Source: an uncultured Collinsella sp. (lineage in GTDB: Bacteria; Actinomycetota; Coriobacteriia; Coriobacteriales; Coriobacteriaceae). Taken from it: DNA of 16,011 bases. This document shows, one piece after another, positions 1 through 8,029 of the stretch (position 1 is its first letter; every line of letters starts with the position of its first letter). The notes under the pieces were generated by a model. It made no database searches. It saw only the letters and a list, made by a program, of their open reading frames with translations, and was not told the DNA's origin. Location of the stretch: contig URWC01000029.1 in NCBI GenBank assembly GCA_900551555.1, positions 1 to 16,011 on the forward strand, in the 5' to 3' direction. A program made the translations under genes and the position numbers.

Positions 1-971
1 CCGCCCATGCCGCCTGCCATGCCCATGCCCATAAAGCCGGCCATCGCGCCGTTGGGGTTGGCCGCTGCCGCGCGCATTGCGTCGCTCTGGGCGCTGGCGA
101 TGTTGGCGGCTGCCATGGTGGGATCGCGCATGACCGCAGCCTTCTGCAGGTCCTTGATCATCTGCTCGTCTTCTTGCGAGGCGGCGATGGAGTTAACGCC
201 AAAGCTCACGATCTCGACACCGCGCAGGTCGCGCCAATCGGCCGAGAGGACCTCGTTGAGTGCGCGCGCGAGCTCGGTGGTGTGGCCGGGGATGGCACTG
301 TAGCGGATGCCCATCTCCGAAATCTTGGCAAAGGCGGGCTGCAGGGCGGTGAGCAGTTCGGACTTAAGCTGGCTGTCGATCTTGTCGCGCGTATAGCTAT
401 CGGTCACGTTGCCGCACACGTTGGTGTAGAACAGCAGCGGGTTGGTGATGCGGTACGAATACTCGCCGTTGCAGCGCACGGAGATGTCGACGTCCAGACC
501 AATGTTGTTGTCGACCACGCGGAAGGGCACGGGCGAGGCGGTGCCGTACTTGTTGCCGATGATCTCCTTGGTGTTGATAAAGTAGACGCGCTGGTCCTTG
601 CCCGCGTCGCCGCCAAAGGTAAAACGGCTGCCGATATTGGCGAAGGTCTCCTTGATGGAGTCGCCCAGGTTGCCGCTAAAGACGCTCGGCTCGCTGCCGG
701 TGTCAAAGACGAACTCGCCGGGCTCCAGCGCGACCTCGATGATCTTGCCGTTTTGCACCACGAGCATGCCCTGGCCGTCGTTGACGGCGATGACGGAGCC
801 GTTGGAGATGACGTTGTCCTCGCCGCGCGTGTTGGAGCTGCGGCCACCGGTGCGCTTGCTGCCCTTGCAGGCCAAGACGTCGGCAGGCATCGATTCGCAA
901 TAGATAAATTCCTTCCACTGGTCGGCCATGACGCCGCCGGCAGCACCCAATCCAGCTTTCAAGAGTCCCAT
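1..971 (-). CDS. SPFH-domain (flotillin/YdjI-like) protein, 3' end cut by window edge
   Basis: Reading back from the ATG at 971 gives 323 codons with no stop, so the gene continues past the left edge. The protein starts MGLLKAGLGAAGGVMADQW. It carries the features of bacterial SPFH proteins once labelled 'virion core protein': an early FIYCESMPADVL-type strand, VQNGKIIEVALEPGEFVFDTGSEPSVF, and a Band-7-like body with KYGTASPVPFRVVDNN and RGVEIVSFGVNSI. After about residue 290 it turns into an Ala- then Met/Gly-rich linker. Family members often end in a C-terminal zinc ribbon, which here would lie off the window. The start is supported by AAAGGAAG a few bases upstream. It is the last visible gene of a three-gene minus-strand cluster, 48 nt after the zinc-ribbon membrane protein. 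In B. subtilis the SPFH protein YdjI links PspA to the membrane with YdjG; a similar envelope-stress role is inferred here. Confidence 0.85.
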   Translation of the reverse strand, partial: MGLLKAGLGAAGGVMADQWKEFIYCESMPADVLACKGSKRTGGRSSNTRGEDNVISNGSVIAVNDGQGMLVVQNGKIIEVALEPGEFVFDTGSEPSVFSGNLGDSIKETFANIGSRFTFGGDAGKDQRVYFINTKEIIGNKYGTASPVPFRVVDNNIGLDVDISVRCNGEYSYRITNPLLFYTNVCGNVTDSYTRDKIDSQLKSELLTALQPAFAKISEMGIRYSAIPGHTTELARALNEVLSADWRDLRGVEIVSFGVNSIAASQEDEQMIKDLQKAAVMRDPTMAAANIASAQSDAMRAAAANPNGAMAGFMGMGMAGGMG

Positions 972-1019
972 GGTGATCTTCCTTTCTCGTCAAAGGCCGG
1001 GTGATATTGGTCAGAATGG

Positions 1020-2342
1020 CTAGTCGTCCTTGTTGTCCTTCATGACAACCGTGGTTTCGGTATGGCTAAAGGTGTCGTGCTTCTCGATCAGGTCGAGGTC
1101 TCCACAGTAGTAGTCGGCGTGGGTTGCCTCGTTGGCTGTCTTGAGCTGGCCGACCAGCAGCACGTCTGCGATAATCACGATGATCAGCGGCGCGACGATG
1201 TTGATGAGGATGCCCTCGATGCCAAAGGCGAGGTAATCCGGATCGAAGGCGTTCTCACTCATGAAGAGGATCTGGGAGAGGACAAATCCGATCACAAAGA
1301 ACAGCACCGAGGCGATGACGAGCTTGGGCTTGGAGCAGGGGAGCTCGCCGACCATGCGGCCGGTTTGGCCGTTCATGGCAAACAGGTAGCTCTTGCCGTT
1401 CCACGAGGTAGAGAGCATCCACACGGGGAGCAGGGCATAATCGCTGTTTTTCCAGGTGTAGTCGAGCTGCTTGCTTTCGACTGTGGCGTCGTCGTACTCG
1501 TCGACGACGGTTTCGCGCAGGGCCGAGACCGTGCTTTCCTCCATGCGGCGTTCGGCGCGCGCCTTGCAGGTTTCGCAATCCTCGTCATAGCGGTTGGCGA
1601 TGTAGCCGGGCATATAGGCGACTGAGAACGGACGCAGCGCATCGTAGTCAAACGGCTCGATGGCGTCCATGTGGCCGTCGGGCATCTTGGACGATCCGTC
1701 GACGGGCACGCGCTCAAACGAGATATTGCCTTTACGGTAGGCGTCGTAGTGGTCGGTGGTCGTGACGGTGCGGTCGGATTCCTCGGTCACGGTCTCGTTG
1801 GTCGCATCGAAGTACACTTCGCCGTCCACGCGGGCGCCGTAAAGCCAAAATGGCACGTAAACGCCTTGGACTTCGTCGATGTGGTTGCCGGTGACAAAGC
1901 TCTTGGGCAGCAGGATTTTGCCCTTGTAGTGCTCCTTGAGCGCGGCCATAACGTCGTCGCGCCCGAGCTTAAACGGAATCACCAGGTCGGGTGAGAAGTC
2001 GCCCGAGAGTTGACCGGGTGCCACGGCGGGGTTGCCGCAGTACGGGCAGGTGGTAACGGCGACGGTACCGTCCGAGATTAGCTCGGCGCCGCACGACGAG
2101 CAGATATAGCCGGCGTTTTGGGCGAGCTCCTGCACCGCGCTGTCGGCGGCGGGCTTGGGTGCCGCTGCTGCGGCGCCGGCTTTAGCGTCTGCCTTGTCCT
2201 GGCGCTCGCGATAGAGGGCCTCGACTTCTTCGACTTCAAATCGCGAATCGCAGTAGTCGCAGACGAGCTTTTGCTCGGCGCTGGCAAAGTGAAGGGGGCC
2301 GCCGCACGCGGGACACTGATAGTTGACGCTCTCGAAGGCCAT
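1020..2342 (-). CDS. TFIIB-type double zinc-ribbon membrane protein (YdjG-like)
   Basis: 440 aa. Two zinc ribbons sit at the N terminus: Cys10/13/28/31 (CPACG...CDYC) and Cys81/84/99/102 (CSSCG...CPYCG), separated by an Ala/Lys/Pro-rich linker. A soluble domain follows (about 115-335) with the conserved run VYVPFWLYGARVDGEVYFDA and a CETC pair near 256-259. Two hydrophobic segments, about 341-361 and 372-397, predict a membrane anchor with a short acidic tail. The start at 2342 has AAAGGA about 7 nt upstream. The gene lies 24 nt after the DUF4428 gene and 48 nt before the SPFH gene, all on one strand, so co-transcription is likely. The layout matches B. subtilis YdjG, the zinc-ribbon membrane partner of SPFH protein YdjI. 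No enzymatic motif is visible; a scaffold or anchoring role is inferred. Confidence 0.85.
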   Translation of the reverse strand: MAFESVNYQCPACGGPLHFASAEQKLVCDYCDSRFEVEEVEALYRERQDKADAKAGAAAAAPKPAADSAVQELAQNAGYICSSCGAELISDGTVAVTTCPYCGNPAVAPGQLSGDFSPDLVIPFKLGRDDVMAALKEHYKGKILLPKSFVTGNHIDEVQGVYVPFWLYGARVDGEVYFDATNETVTEESDRTVTTTDHYDAYRKGNISFERVPVDGSSKMPDGHMDAIEPFDYDALRPFSVAYMPGYIANRYDEDCETCKARAERRMEESTVSALRETVVDEYDDATVESKQLDYTWKNSDYALLPVWMLSTSWNGKSYLFAMNGQTGRMVGELPCSKPKLVIASVLFFVIGFVLSQILFMSENAFDPDYLAFGIEGILINIVAPLIIVIIADVLLVGQLKTANEATHADYYCGDLDLIEKHDTFSHTETTVVMKDNKDD

Positions 2343-2366
2343 GATCGGTCCTTTCCGTGCCGGGGG

Positions 2367-3104
2367 CTATGCGCCGATGGCGCCGCCACAGTATTCGCAG
2401 CGCCCGCTGGCATCGGGGATGGTGGTCGCGCCACAGAAGGGACAGGTGACCGCGGTCTTGGGGGCCTTGGCGGCCACGACGCTGTCGCGCGTTTCCTGAC
2501 GCAGCTGCACCAGCGCATCGCGAACTTCGGTTGCCTGGCGCTTGGCCTCGCGGTACTCGATGGACCCGCGCTGCTCGATGGTGGAGTCGTTTACGCGCAG
2601 GTTGATCTCGGTAAAGTACGGCGTGTTGACGTGGATGGTCAGGTTAAAGTCGTAATCCAGGTCGTAGCGCGGCGGATTGTAGCTCTTGCGCTCGCCGTCC
2701 TTGGTCTCGCGATAGATCTCGGTCCGATGCTCGTCGATATCCATGTCACAGCCGAGTACCTGCGAGAACTCGATGATGTCCGGGTTGGCGTCACGCCAGC
2801 GCGTCTGCGAGGTAATGATCAGCAGTCCTGCGTCCTCGTCGAGCATGATGTTGGTGCGCCCGGCAGACAGCGTACGCGTGGGGTTGAAGGACGTCAGGCG
2901 CTCGGCATTGGCCTCGCGGTAGGCGAGTTGCTCGCGGATGTCGTCCGCGGTGCTGGAACGATAGCCGTGGAAGAAGGGAGAGAGCTTGCCGGCGCACTCT
3001 TTGCACAGGTAGCCTTCGCTGATCTTGGTCTTTCCCAAAAGTCCTAGCTCGGTACCGCAAATCGCGCATTCTTTCTTCTCGAACATCTTGTCAAAGAAGC
3101 CCAT
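2367..3104 (-). CDS. DUF4428 domain protein with C-terminal zinc ribbon
   Basis: 245 aa. The N terminus has a treble-clef-like DUF4428 motif with Cys13/16 and Cys34/37 (CAICGTELG...LCKECAGKLSPFF). The middle (about 50-200) is a soluble, beta-rich domain with no motif I recognise by function. A helical, Arg/Glu-rich stretch precedes a C-terminal zinc ribbon with Cys221/224/236/239 (CPFCG...CEYCG). No signal peptide or membrane segment is visible. The start at 3104 follows GGGAGG at about 6 nt spacing. It is the first gene of the minus-strand trio, 24 nt ahead of the zinc-ribbon membrane protein. The shared zinc-ribbon style suggests the three proteins assemble together. Function is unknown; an adaptor for the SPFH complex is a guess from context. 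Confidence 0.8.
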   Translation of the reverse strand: MGFFDKMFEKKECAICGTELGLLGKTKISEGYLCKECAGKLSPFFHGYRSSTADDIREQLAYREANAERLTSFNPTRTLSAGRTNIMLDEDAGLLIITSQTRWRDANPDIIEFSQVLGCDMDIDEHRTEIYRETKDGERKSYNPPRYDLDYDFNLTIHVNTPYFTEINLRVNDSTIEQRGSIEYREAKRQATEVRDALVQLRQETRDSVVAAKAPKTAVTCPFCGATTIPDASGRCEYCGGAIGA

Positions 3105-3112
3105 AGCTGCCT

Positions 3113-3150
3113 CCCATCAACTGGTAGCGTGTGTCACTTTTGATGATGGG
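3113..3150 (-). promoter_or_regulatory. Possible SD-overlapping hairpin ahead of the DUF4428 gene
   Basis: CCCATCA at 3113-3119 is matched by TGATGGG at 3144-3150, a 7-bp inverted repeat with a 24-nt gap. In minus-strand RNA the second arm includes the GGG that begins the GGGAGG ribosome site of the gene starting at 3104, so the stem would partly hide it. The stem is short and the loop large, so this may be chance. Confidence 0.25.
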
Positions 3151-3190
3151 CGAGCACACGATCTTTCACGATACCCAGACGGCTCAACGA

Positions 3191-3299
3191 GTCTCCACAA
3201 CTGGGACACATGGCCCATTTTTGACTGGTCGCCGGAGACACTCTTCGGCCACTCATTGGGGACGTACTTAAATGAGTGACAGTTGGGGACACTCCTTGT
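3191..3299. repeat. Composite GGGAC-containing inverted-repeat element
   Basis: This sits in the 360-bp divergent gap between the DUF4428 gene and the LuxR gene. It holds three GGGAC(A/G) motifs (3203, 3259 and 3286). The middle one is the loop of a hairpin with 8-bp arms CACTCATT (3250-3257) and AATGAGTG (3271-3278) around GGGGACGTACTTA. GTCTCC (3191-3196) and GGAGAC (3234-3239) form another spaced inverted pair. The design, a GGGGAC core inside variable arms, recurs upstream of mgtA near 8055. I believe such elements are dispersed in Collinsella genomes, but this is memory, not a search. No convincing gene lies in the gap; a 148-codon minus ORF here overlaps the LuxR gene and looks spurious. 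Confidence 0.5.
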
Positions 3300-3405
3300 C
3301 GAGCTAGAGGTCGCGCGTGCCCCTTCTGGCCCATGCGGCTCAGAATCGTGGCGTCATGTGGACGACTGGGGTCGAATTTGCAGCATTTCGAGCCTGGCTT
3401 CGGTA

Positions 3406-3434
3406 TTGAGATAGGTTCTTTATTAAAATAGATT
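3406..3434 (+). promoter_or_regulatory. Candidate sigma-A promoter for the LuxR-type regulator
   Basis: TTGAGA (3406-3411, five of six to the -35 consensus) is followed after 17 nt by TAGATT (3429-3434, four of six to the -10). It lies 30 nt before the chosen start at 3465, in a locally AT-rich patch. No other well-spaced pair was found in the gap on this strand. Confidence 0.45.
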
Positions 3435-3464
3435 TCCAGACAATTGAGCGGCCGGGGGTTAACC

Positions 3465-5009
3465 ATGAGGGGCATGGGAGACACAACCGCATATTTGCGT
3501 CGGGGCATTCGGGAGATTATATGCTTGGCGCTGTTCTTCTTCACGTTTTTGGCCTGCGAGTATCTCTTTGATGCGCGCATGGCCGAGTTCGTGTCTCCAA
3601 ACGAGGTCGTTATTTATGAGAGCCTTGTCATCGGCGCGAGCGTGATTGGCTTTTTTGTGCGTCCCGTTCTGTACTATCGCCGTCCCCATGCCATCGACGC
3701 GACGAGCGACATCACAGGCGTTTTGCTGGTGGCGGCATTGCTGCTGTTGATTATGGCGGTTCAGGTTCAGGTGGTAATTGCCGGCGGTTTGGTGGCGTGC
3801 TGCGCGCTGGGCTACTGCGGATCGACTGCTCACGCAAACTTTGCGCGGCGCTTTGCGCGGACGCCTTGCTTGGCGCGCGCCGCCGCACTTTCTTACGCCA
3901 TGGGCGTTTTGGTGCAGGTTCTCAACCACATGGTGATGCCTGTCGGCATTCCTCAGCAGGCTGTTCTGGTCATCTGCGCGATCGCGCAGGTGGCGTTGCT
4001 CCATGGTGCCCGACGCGCCAAGCTGCGCGACGAGTCCGATCCCAACTTTGAACCCAGTGTTGCTGGGCTTTCGGTAGATGCTCTGGAATATGGCGCCAAG
4101 TGGCATGACGACCCCGAGGCAAAGGCGGCATTCCGCCGCGCCATAGTTCGCCTGACCGTGGCGACGGCGTATCTTTCCGGCGTATTCGCCGCCCTCAACG
4201 CGGGTCTCACAACCCTGCATGCTTTTGGAGCCGTTGATTTGGGTGACTGGCCGTGCCTGCTGCTTGTTGCGAGTTCGTTGGTCGCCGGCGCCCTGTTTGA
4301 CCTGCGCGGTCGTTCGTATATGAATATCGGCATGACATGCGCTGCCATAATGTCCACGCTTTCGTTCTTTGTGCTCATCATCGATGGCAATGGCGGCAAC
4401 GAGCTTGCTGCCACGATCATCTTTTATCTGGGCTCGGGTTTTTTCGTGGTGTTCTTTACCACAAAATTCGCCGCTATCTCGCTCTATGCGCACTGGTCAT
4501 ATTTTTGGCCGTGCATGGGTCGCGTCGTCAACAACGTGTGCTCGATGCTCGTGACGGCGCCGGCGGTGGCGATTATCTCGAGTCAAAACGTGCTGGTGGC
4601 GGTCGGCGCGGCGCTCGTGATGTTTGTGGGTATTGCGATTACGCTGCTGGGGCAGTTGGGGCAACGAACCGATGATGCCGTGATGCAGGACGGGCTGGCG
4701 CTCGCTGCCGACGATCTTGGTGGGGATCTTGCGCCCGCATGTCCCGACCCTGCGCTCGTGGAGGCAGCGGAGCTCACGCCCGATGAGCGCCTCGACGCCT
4801 TTGTCACCACCTTTGGGCTTACAGAGCGCGAGCGCGATATTCTTGAGGCCTTGGTCGTTTCGGACCAGAGCGTTCAGGACATTGCCGCAACGCTTTTCCT
4901 TTCGCGTTCCACGCTCTACCGCCACATTTCCTCGATCAACAAAAAGACCGGTACCGCCTCGCGTGTGGCCCTGATCAACTTCTTCTGGTCCTGGACGCCT
5001 CAAGACTAG
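3465..5009 (+). CDS. Membrane-bound LuxR-family transcriptional regulator
   Basis: 514 aa from the ATG at 3465. An in-frame TTG lies 7 codons upstream, and a second ATG at 3474 is possible; a G-rich run (GGGGG) about 6 nt before 3465 favours that start. Residues from about 17 to 400 contain some 11-12 hydrophobic segments, a transporter-like membrane domain. An acidic linker follows (about 405-445). The C-terminal 65 residues form a LuxR/GerE helix-turn-helix: LTERERDILEAL, then QDIAATLFLSRSTLYRHIS. There is no receiver or kinase domain. Such regulators are abundant in Coriobacteriia, where several are reported or thought to control neighbouring genes; the ligand is generally unknown. It is divergent from the DUF4428/SPFH cluster and convergent with mgtA. 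Control of the divergent membrane-stress cluster is an inference. Confidence 0.88.
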   Translation: MRGMGDTTAYLRRGIREIICLALFFFTFLACEYLFDARMAEFVSPNEVVIYESLVIGASVIGFFVRPVLYYRRPHAIDATSDITGVLLVAALLLLIMAVQVQVVIAGGLVACCALGYCGSTAHANFARRFARTPCLARAAALSYAMGVLVQVLNHMVMPVGIPQQAVLVICAIAQVALLHGARRAKLRDESDPNFEPSVAGLSVDALEYGAKWHDDPEAKAAFRRAIVRLTVATAYLSGVFAALNAGLTTLHAFGAVDLGDWPCLLLVASSLVAGALFDLRGRSYMNIGMTCAAIMSTLSFFVLIIDGNGGNELAATIIFYLGSGFFVVFFTTKFAAISLYAHWSYFWPCMGRVVNNVCSMLVTAPAVAIISSQNVLVAVGAALVMFVGIAITLLGQLGQRTDDAVMQDGLALAADDLGGDLAPACPDPALVEAAELTPDERLDAFVTTFGLTERERDILEALVVSDQSVQDIAATLFLSRSTLYRHISSINKKTGTASRVALINFFWSWTPQD

Positions 5010-5023
5010 CTAATCCTCCAATA

Positions 5024-5090
5024 AGTTGCGGTGGAATAGTCCCTAAATCAAAGCCGTGGGACTTTAAACAGGAACTATTTCACCGCAACT
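5024..5090. repeat. 17-bp-arm inverted repeat between convergent luxR-type gene and mgtA
   Basis: AGTTGCGGTGGAATAGT (5024-5040) pairs with ACTATTTCACCGCAACT (5074-5090) with a single G-U wobble, leaving a 33-nt loop that contains an inner AGTCCC/GGGACT pair (5038-5043, 5058-5063). It lies 14 nt after the LuxR stop and about 100 nt after the mgtA stop. No T-tract follows on either strand, so it is not a textbook intrinsic terminator. It could still end transcription from both sides or be a dispersed repeat. Confidence 0.6.
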
Positions 5091-5190
5091 GCTGAGGGGA
5101 TAGGCTGCGGCGGCGGCAGAGGCAACGGCAGCGGCGTTGGCAGCTGTGGTAGTGGCAACGGCAGCTGGCAGGGTGTTTTCCGTCTGCTTG

Positions 5191-7959
5191 CTACAGCAGC
5201 TCGCCGTGGCGTGCGATGTAGCGGCGCTTTGCCAGCTGAGTGAGCGCGATGTAGGCGGTGACGATGCCGACGAGCAGCGCGAAAAAGCTCGCGGGCAGTG
5301 CCATGAGGCCGAGCGCATCGGCGATGGGGCTTGCCGGCAGCCATGTGACGAGCGCCAGGCCCAGCACGGTAAGAACGCACAGTGCGGGCGCGGCGTGGTC
5401 GCGCGGGCTCGGCAGATGCGGGGAGCGCAGCATGTGGACCACGAGTGTCTGCGACCACATGGACTCGACAAACCAGCCGCTCTGGAAGAGCGCAGCAAAG
5501 GTCGCCATACCCGCGACGTCGCCCGCGGCGGCAAGCTCGGGCCAGCTTGAGTCCACGGCGGCGGGGCACACGACAAAGAAGAGCGCGGCGAAGGTCACGA
5601 TGTCAAACAGCGAGCTTACGGGGCCCAGCTCGAGCATAAAGCCCTTGATGGACGCGGCGTCCCAGGCGCGCGGGCGGGCAGTCCAGGCGTCATCGACGGT
5701 GTCCCACGGCAGCGCGATGCACACGATCTCGTAGACGAGCGACAGCAGCACCAGCTGCAGGGCGCTCATGGGCAAAAACGGCAAGAACAGGCTCGCGACG
5801 GTCACGGACAACACGTTGCCAAAGTTGGAGCTCACCGTGGTTTTGAGGTACTTGAGTAGGTTGCCGTAGGTGCGGCGGCCTTCGATGATGCCGCGCTCGA
5901 GCACACCCAGGTCCTTCTGAAGCAAGATGATATCGGCGGATTCCTTGGCAATGTCGACGGCCGAATCGACCGAGATGCCGCAGTCGCTCGCACGCATGGC
6001 GGCGGCGTCGTTGATGCCGTCGCCCATAAAGCCCACGGTGTGGCCGAGCAGCTCGCGCATGACGCGTACCAGGCGCGCCTTCTGCAGCGGCGAGAGCTTG
6101 GCGAAGAGGTGGGTTTTCTCGGCGCGCTCGGCAAGCTCGGCGTCATCGAGCGCATCGATCTCGGAGCCGAGTAAGACGTTGCTCGCATCGATGCCGATCT
6201 GCTCGCAGACGGTGGCGGCGACGCGGTCGTTGTCACCGGTCAGGACCTTGACCGCTACGCCCTTGGCCTCGAGCGTGGCGACGGCGCCCGCGGCGCTTGC
6301 TTTGGGCGGATCGAGGAAGGCCAAAAAGCCCATCAGCACCATGTCACACTCGTCGGCGATGCCAAATTCGCCCACACAGCGCGGATTGGTCTTCTGCGCC
6401 ACGGCAATCACGCGCAGACCCTCGGCGTTGAGTCCGGCGACCTGCTTGCGAATCTGAGTGAGCTTATCTTTGGTGAGCGGCTGGGCGATACCGTTGACCT
6501 CGACAAAGGAGCAGATCTCGAGCATTTCCTCGGCAGCTCCCTTGGTAACCATCTGGGTTTTGCCTTGGGCGTCGGCGACAACTACGCTCAGGCGACGGCG
6601 CGAGAAATCGAAGGGCACTTCGTCGACCTTGGTATAACGGTCGCGCAGAGTCTGGCCCAACATGGAATCGGGCACGACGGTCGAGGGCGTCACATCGGCA
6701 CGGTCGATTACGGCCAGGTCGATAAGGTTTTTGAGACCGGTCTGGAAGAAGCTGTTCAAAAACGCATGGCGCAGCACACGCGTGTCCTCGTCGCCATCGG
6801 TGTTGAGGTAGCGCTCGAGCACGATGCGGTCTTCGGTGAGGGTGCCGGTCTTGTCACAGCACAGGACGTCCATGGCACCCAGGTTTTGAATCGCCGGCAG
6901 TTCCTTGACGATAACCTGACGACGGGCGAGGTCCTTGGCGCCCTGCGACAGGCTCGTGGTCACGATGACGGGAAGCATCTGCGGCGTGATGCCCACGGCC
7001 ACGCTCGTGGCGAACAGCAGCGCGTCGATGACGTTGCCCTTGGTGGCGGCGTTGATGGCAAAGACGGCCGGCGCCATAACGAGCATGAGGCGTACGAGCA
7101 GCATGGAGACGCTCGAGACGCCGCGGTCAAACGCGCTCTTCTCGCCGCGCCCGTTGAGTATCTTGGCGATGCCGCCCAGGTAGGTGTCCGAGCCGGTGGC
7201 AACGACAAGCGCCACGGCGGTGCCGTTTTGCACGGAGGTGCCGGTAAAGACGGTGCTCTTGCAGGCAGAGAGCGGCAGCGCAGAGCCGTCGGCACCATCG
7301 ACGACGGTGATGGCAGCGGTCTTCTCGACGGCCTCGCTCTCGCCGGTGAGTGCGGATTCGATGACAAACAGGTCGCGCGCGGTGATGACGCGGGCATCTG
7401 CCGGCACCATATCGCCGGCAGAGAGGCGGATCACATCGCCGGGGACGAGCTCGTCGAAGGGAATCTCGATGCGCTCGCCGTCGCGCAGGGCGGTGCAGGT
7501 GTTGGAGACCAGGTCCTTAAGGGCCTCGGCCGCATTGCCGCTGCGGGCTTCCTGGATAAACTTCATACCGCCCGATACCAGCAGCATGATACCGATGACG
7601 ATGACCGTGGAGGGGTCGCGCTGCGGCTCGGGCACGGCGAGCACGTCGATGTAGAGCGAAACCAGCGCGAGCGCGGCGAGGATGCCGGCGAAGGGATCGA
7701 TAAAGGCATCGGCGATGCGGCGGGCGAGCGTTTTGGTTGGCGCCTCGATGGTGTTGGGGCCGGAGGCGTCCAGACGCTCGGTTGCCTGCTCGGCGGTGAG
7801 GCCATTTACCGTGGCATCGAGCAGAACGAGGGCGTCCTCGGCGCTATGGGTGGCGGCGAATATGGTGTTCTTGGACAGGCCAGTGTGAGCGGCAGGGCGC
7901 GCCGTGCGGCGGCGCTTGGAGATAGCTTCGAGTACCGTGGCGGTTTTGAGCATCAGCAT
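5191..7959 (-). CDS. mgtA: Magnesium-translocating P-type ATPase (MgtA/MgtB type)
   Basis: 922 aa from the ATG at 7959, chosen because AAGGAGG lies 5 nt upstream. The reading frame stays open 17 codons further but without a ribosome site. It is a P3B-type ATPase that imports Mg2+ across the cytoplasmic membrane using ATP. Visible motifs are the actuator TGES (205-208), the membrane motif GITPQMLP (323-330), the phosphorylation site CCDKTGTLT (Asp369), TGDND, and the hinge MGDGINDAAAMRASD. The C-terminal membrane region has the MgtA signatures ALPWDTVDDAW, LELGPVSSLFDI and FQSGWFVESMWSQTLVVHMLR. The length fits the family (about 900). It is a single gene, convergent with the LuxR-type gene and divergent from pyrE. 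A long structured leader with a small ORF precedes it, suggesting RNA-level control by Mg2+ or a related signal, as known for enterobacterial mgtA. Confidence 0.95.
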   Translation of the reverse strand: MLMLKTATVLEAISKRRRTARPAAHTGLSKNTIFAATHSAEDALVLLDATVNGLTAEQATERLDASGPNTIEAPTKTLARRIADAFIDPFAGILAALALVSLYIDVLAVPEPQRDPSTVIVIGIMLLVSGGMKFIQEARSGNAAEALKDLVSNTCTALRDGERIEIPFDELVPGDVIRLSAGDMVPADARVITARDLFVIESALTGESEAVEKTAAITVVDGADGSALPLSACKSTVFTGTSVQNGTAVALVVATGSDTYLGGIAKILNGRGEKSAFDRGVSSVSMLLVRLMLVMAPAVFAINAATKGNVIDALLFATSVAVGITPQMLPVIVTTSLSQGAKDLARRQVIVKELPAIQNLGAMDVLCCDKTGTLTEDRIVLERYLNTDGDEDTRVLRHAFLNSFFQTGLKNLIDLAVIDRADVTPSTVVPDSMLGQTLRDRYTKVDEVPFDFSRRRLSVVVADAQGKTQMVTKGAAEEMLEICSFVEVNGIAQPLTKDKLTQIRKQVAGLNAEGLRVIAVAQKTNPRCVGEFGIADECDMVLMGFLAFLDPPKASAAGAVATLEAKGVAVKVLTGDNDRVAATVCEQIGIDASNVLLGSEIDALDDAELAERAEKTHLFAKLSPLQKARLVRVMRELLGHTVGFMGDGINDAAAMRASDCGISVDSAVDIAKESADIILLQKDLGVLERGIIEGRRTYGNLLKYLKTTVSSNFGNVLSVTVASLFLPFLPMSALQLVLLSLVYEIVCIALPWDTVDDAWTARPRAWDAASIKGFMLELGPVSSLFDIVTFAALFFVVCPAAVDSSWPELAAAGDVAGMATFAALFQSGWFVESMWSQTLVVHMLRSPHLPSPRDHAAPALCVLTVLGLALVTWLPASPIADALGLMALPASFFALLVGIVTAYIALTQLAKRRYIARHGELL

Positions 7960-8029
7960 AGGGTCCTCCTTGTTGAAGGGAGTTAGCGTACGTGTCGTAT
8001 TGAGTTGCAAAAAACCTAGATGCCGCTCA

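Noticed and set aside
174..1004. 276-codon plus-strand ORF
   Set aside because: It is antisense to the SPFH gene, whose translation shows a coherent family sequence with a ribosome site.
3134..3580. 148-codon minus-strand ORF in the LuxR upstream gap
   Set aside because: It overlaps the start of the LuxR-type gene, runs through the hairpin repeats and has no domain.
6565..7986. 473-codon plus-strand ORF
   Set aside because: It is antisense to mgtA, Gly/Asp/His-rich and mirrors the mgtA codon pattern.
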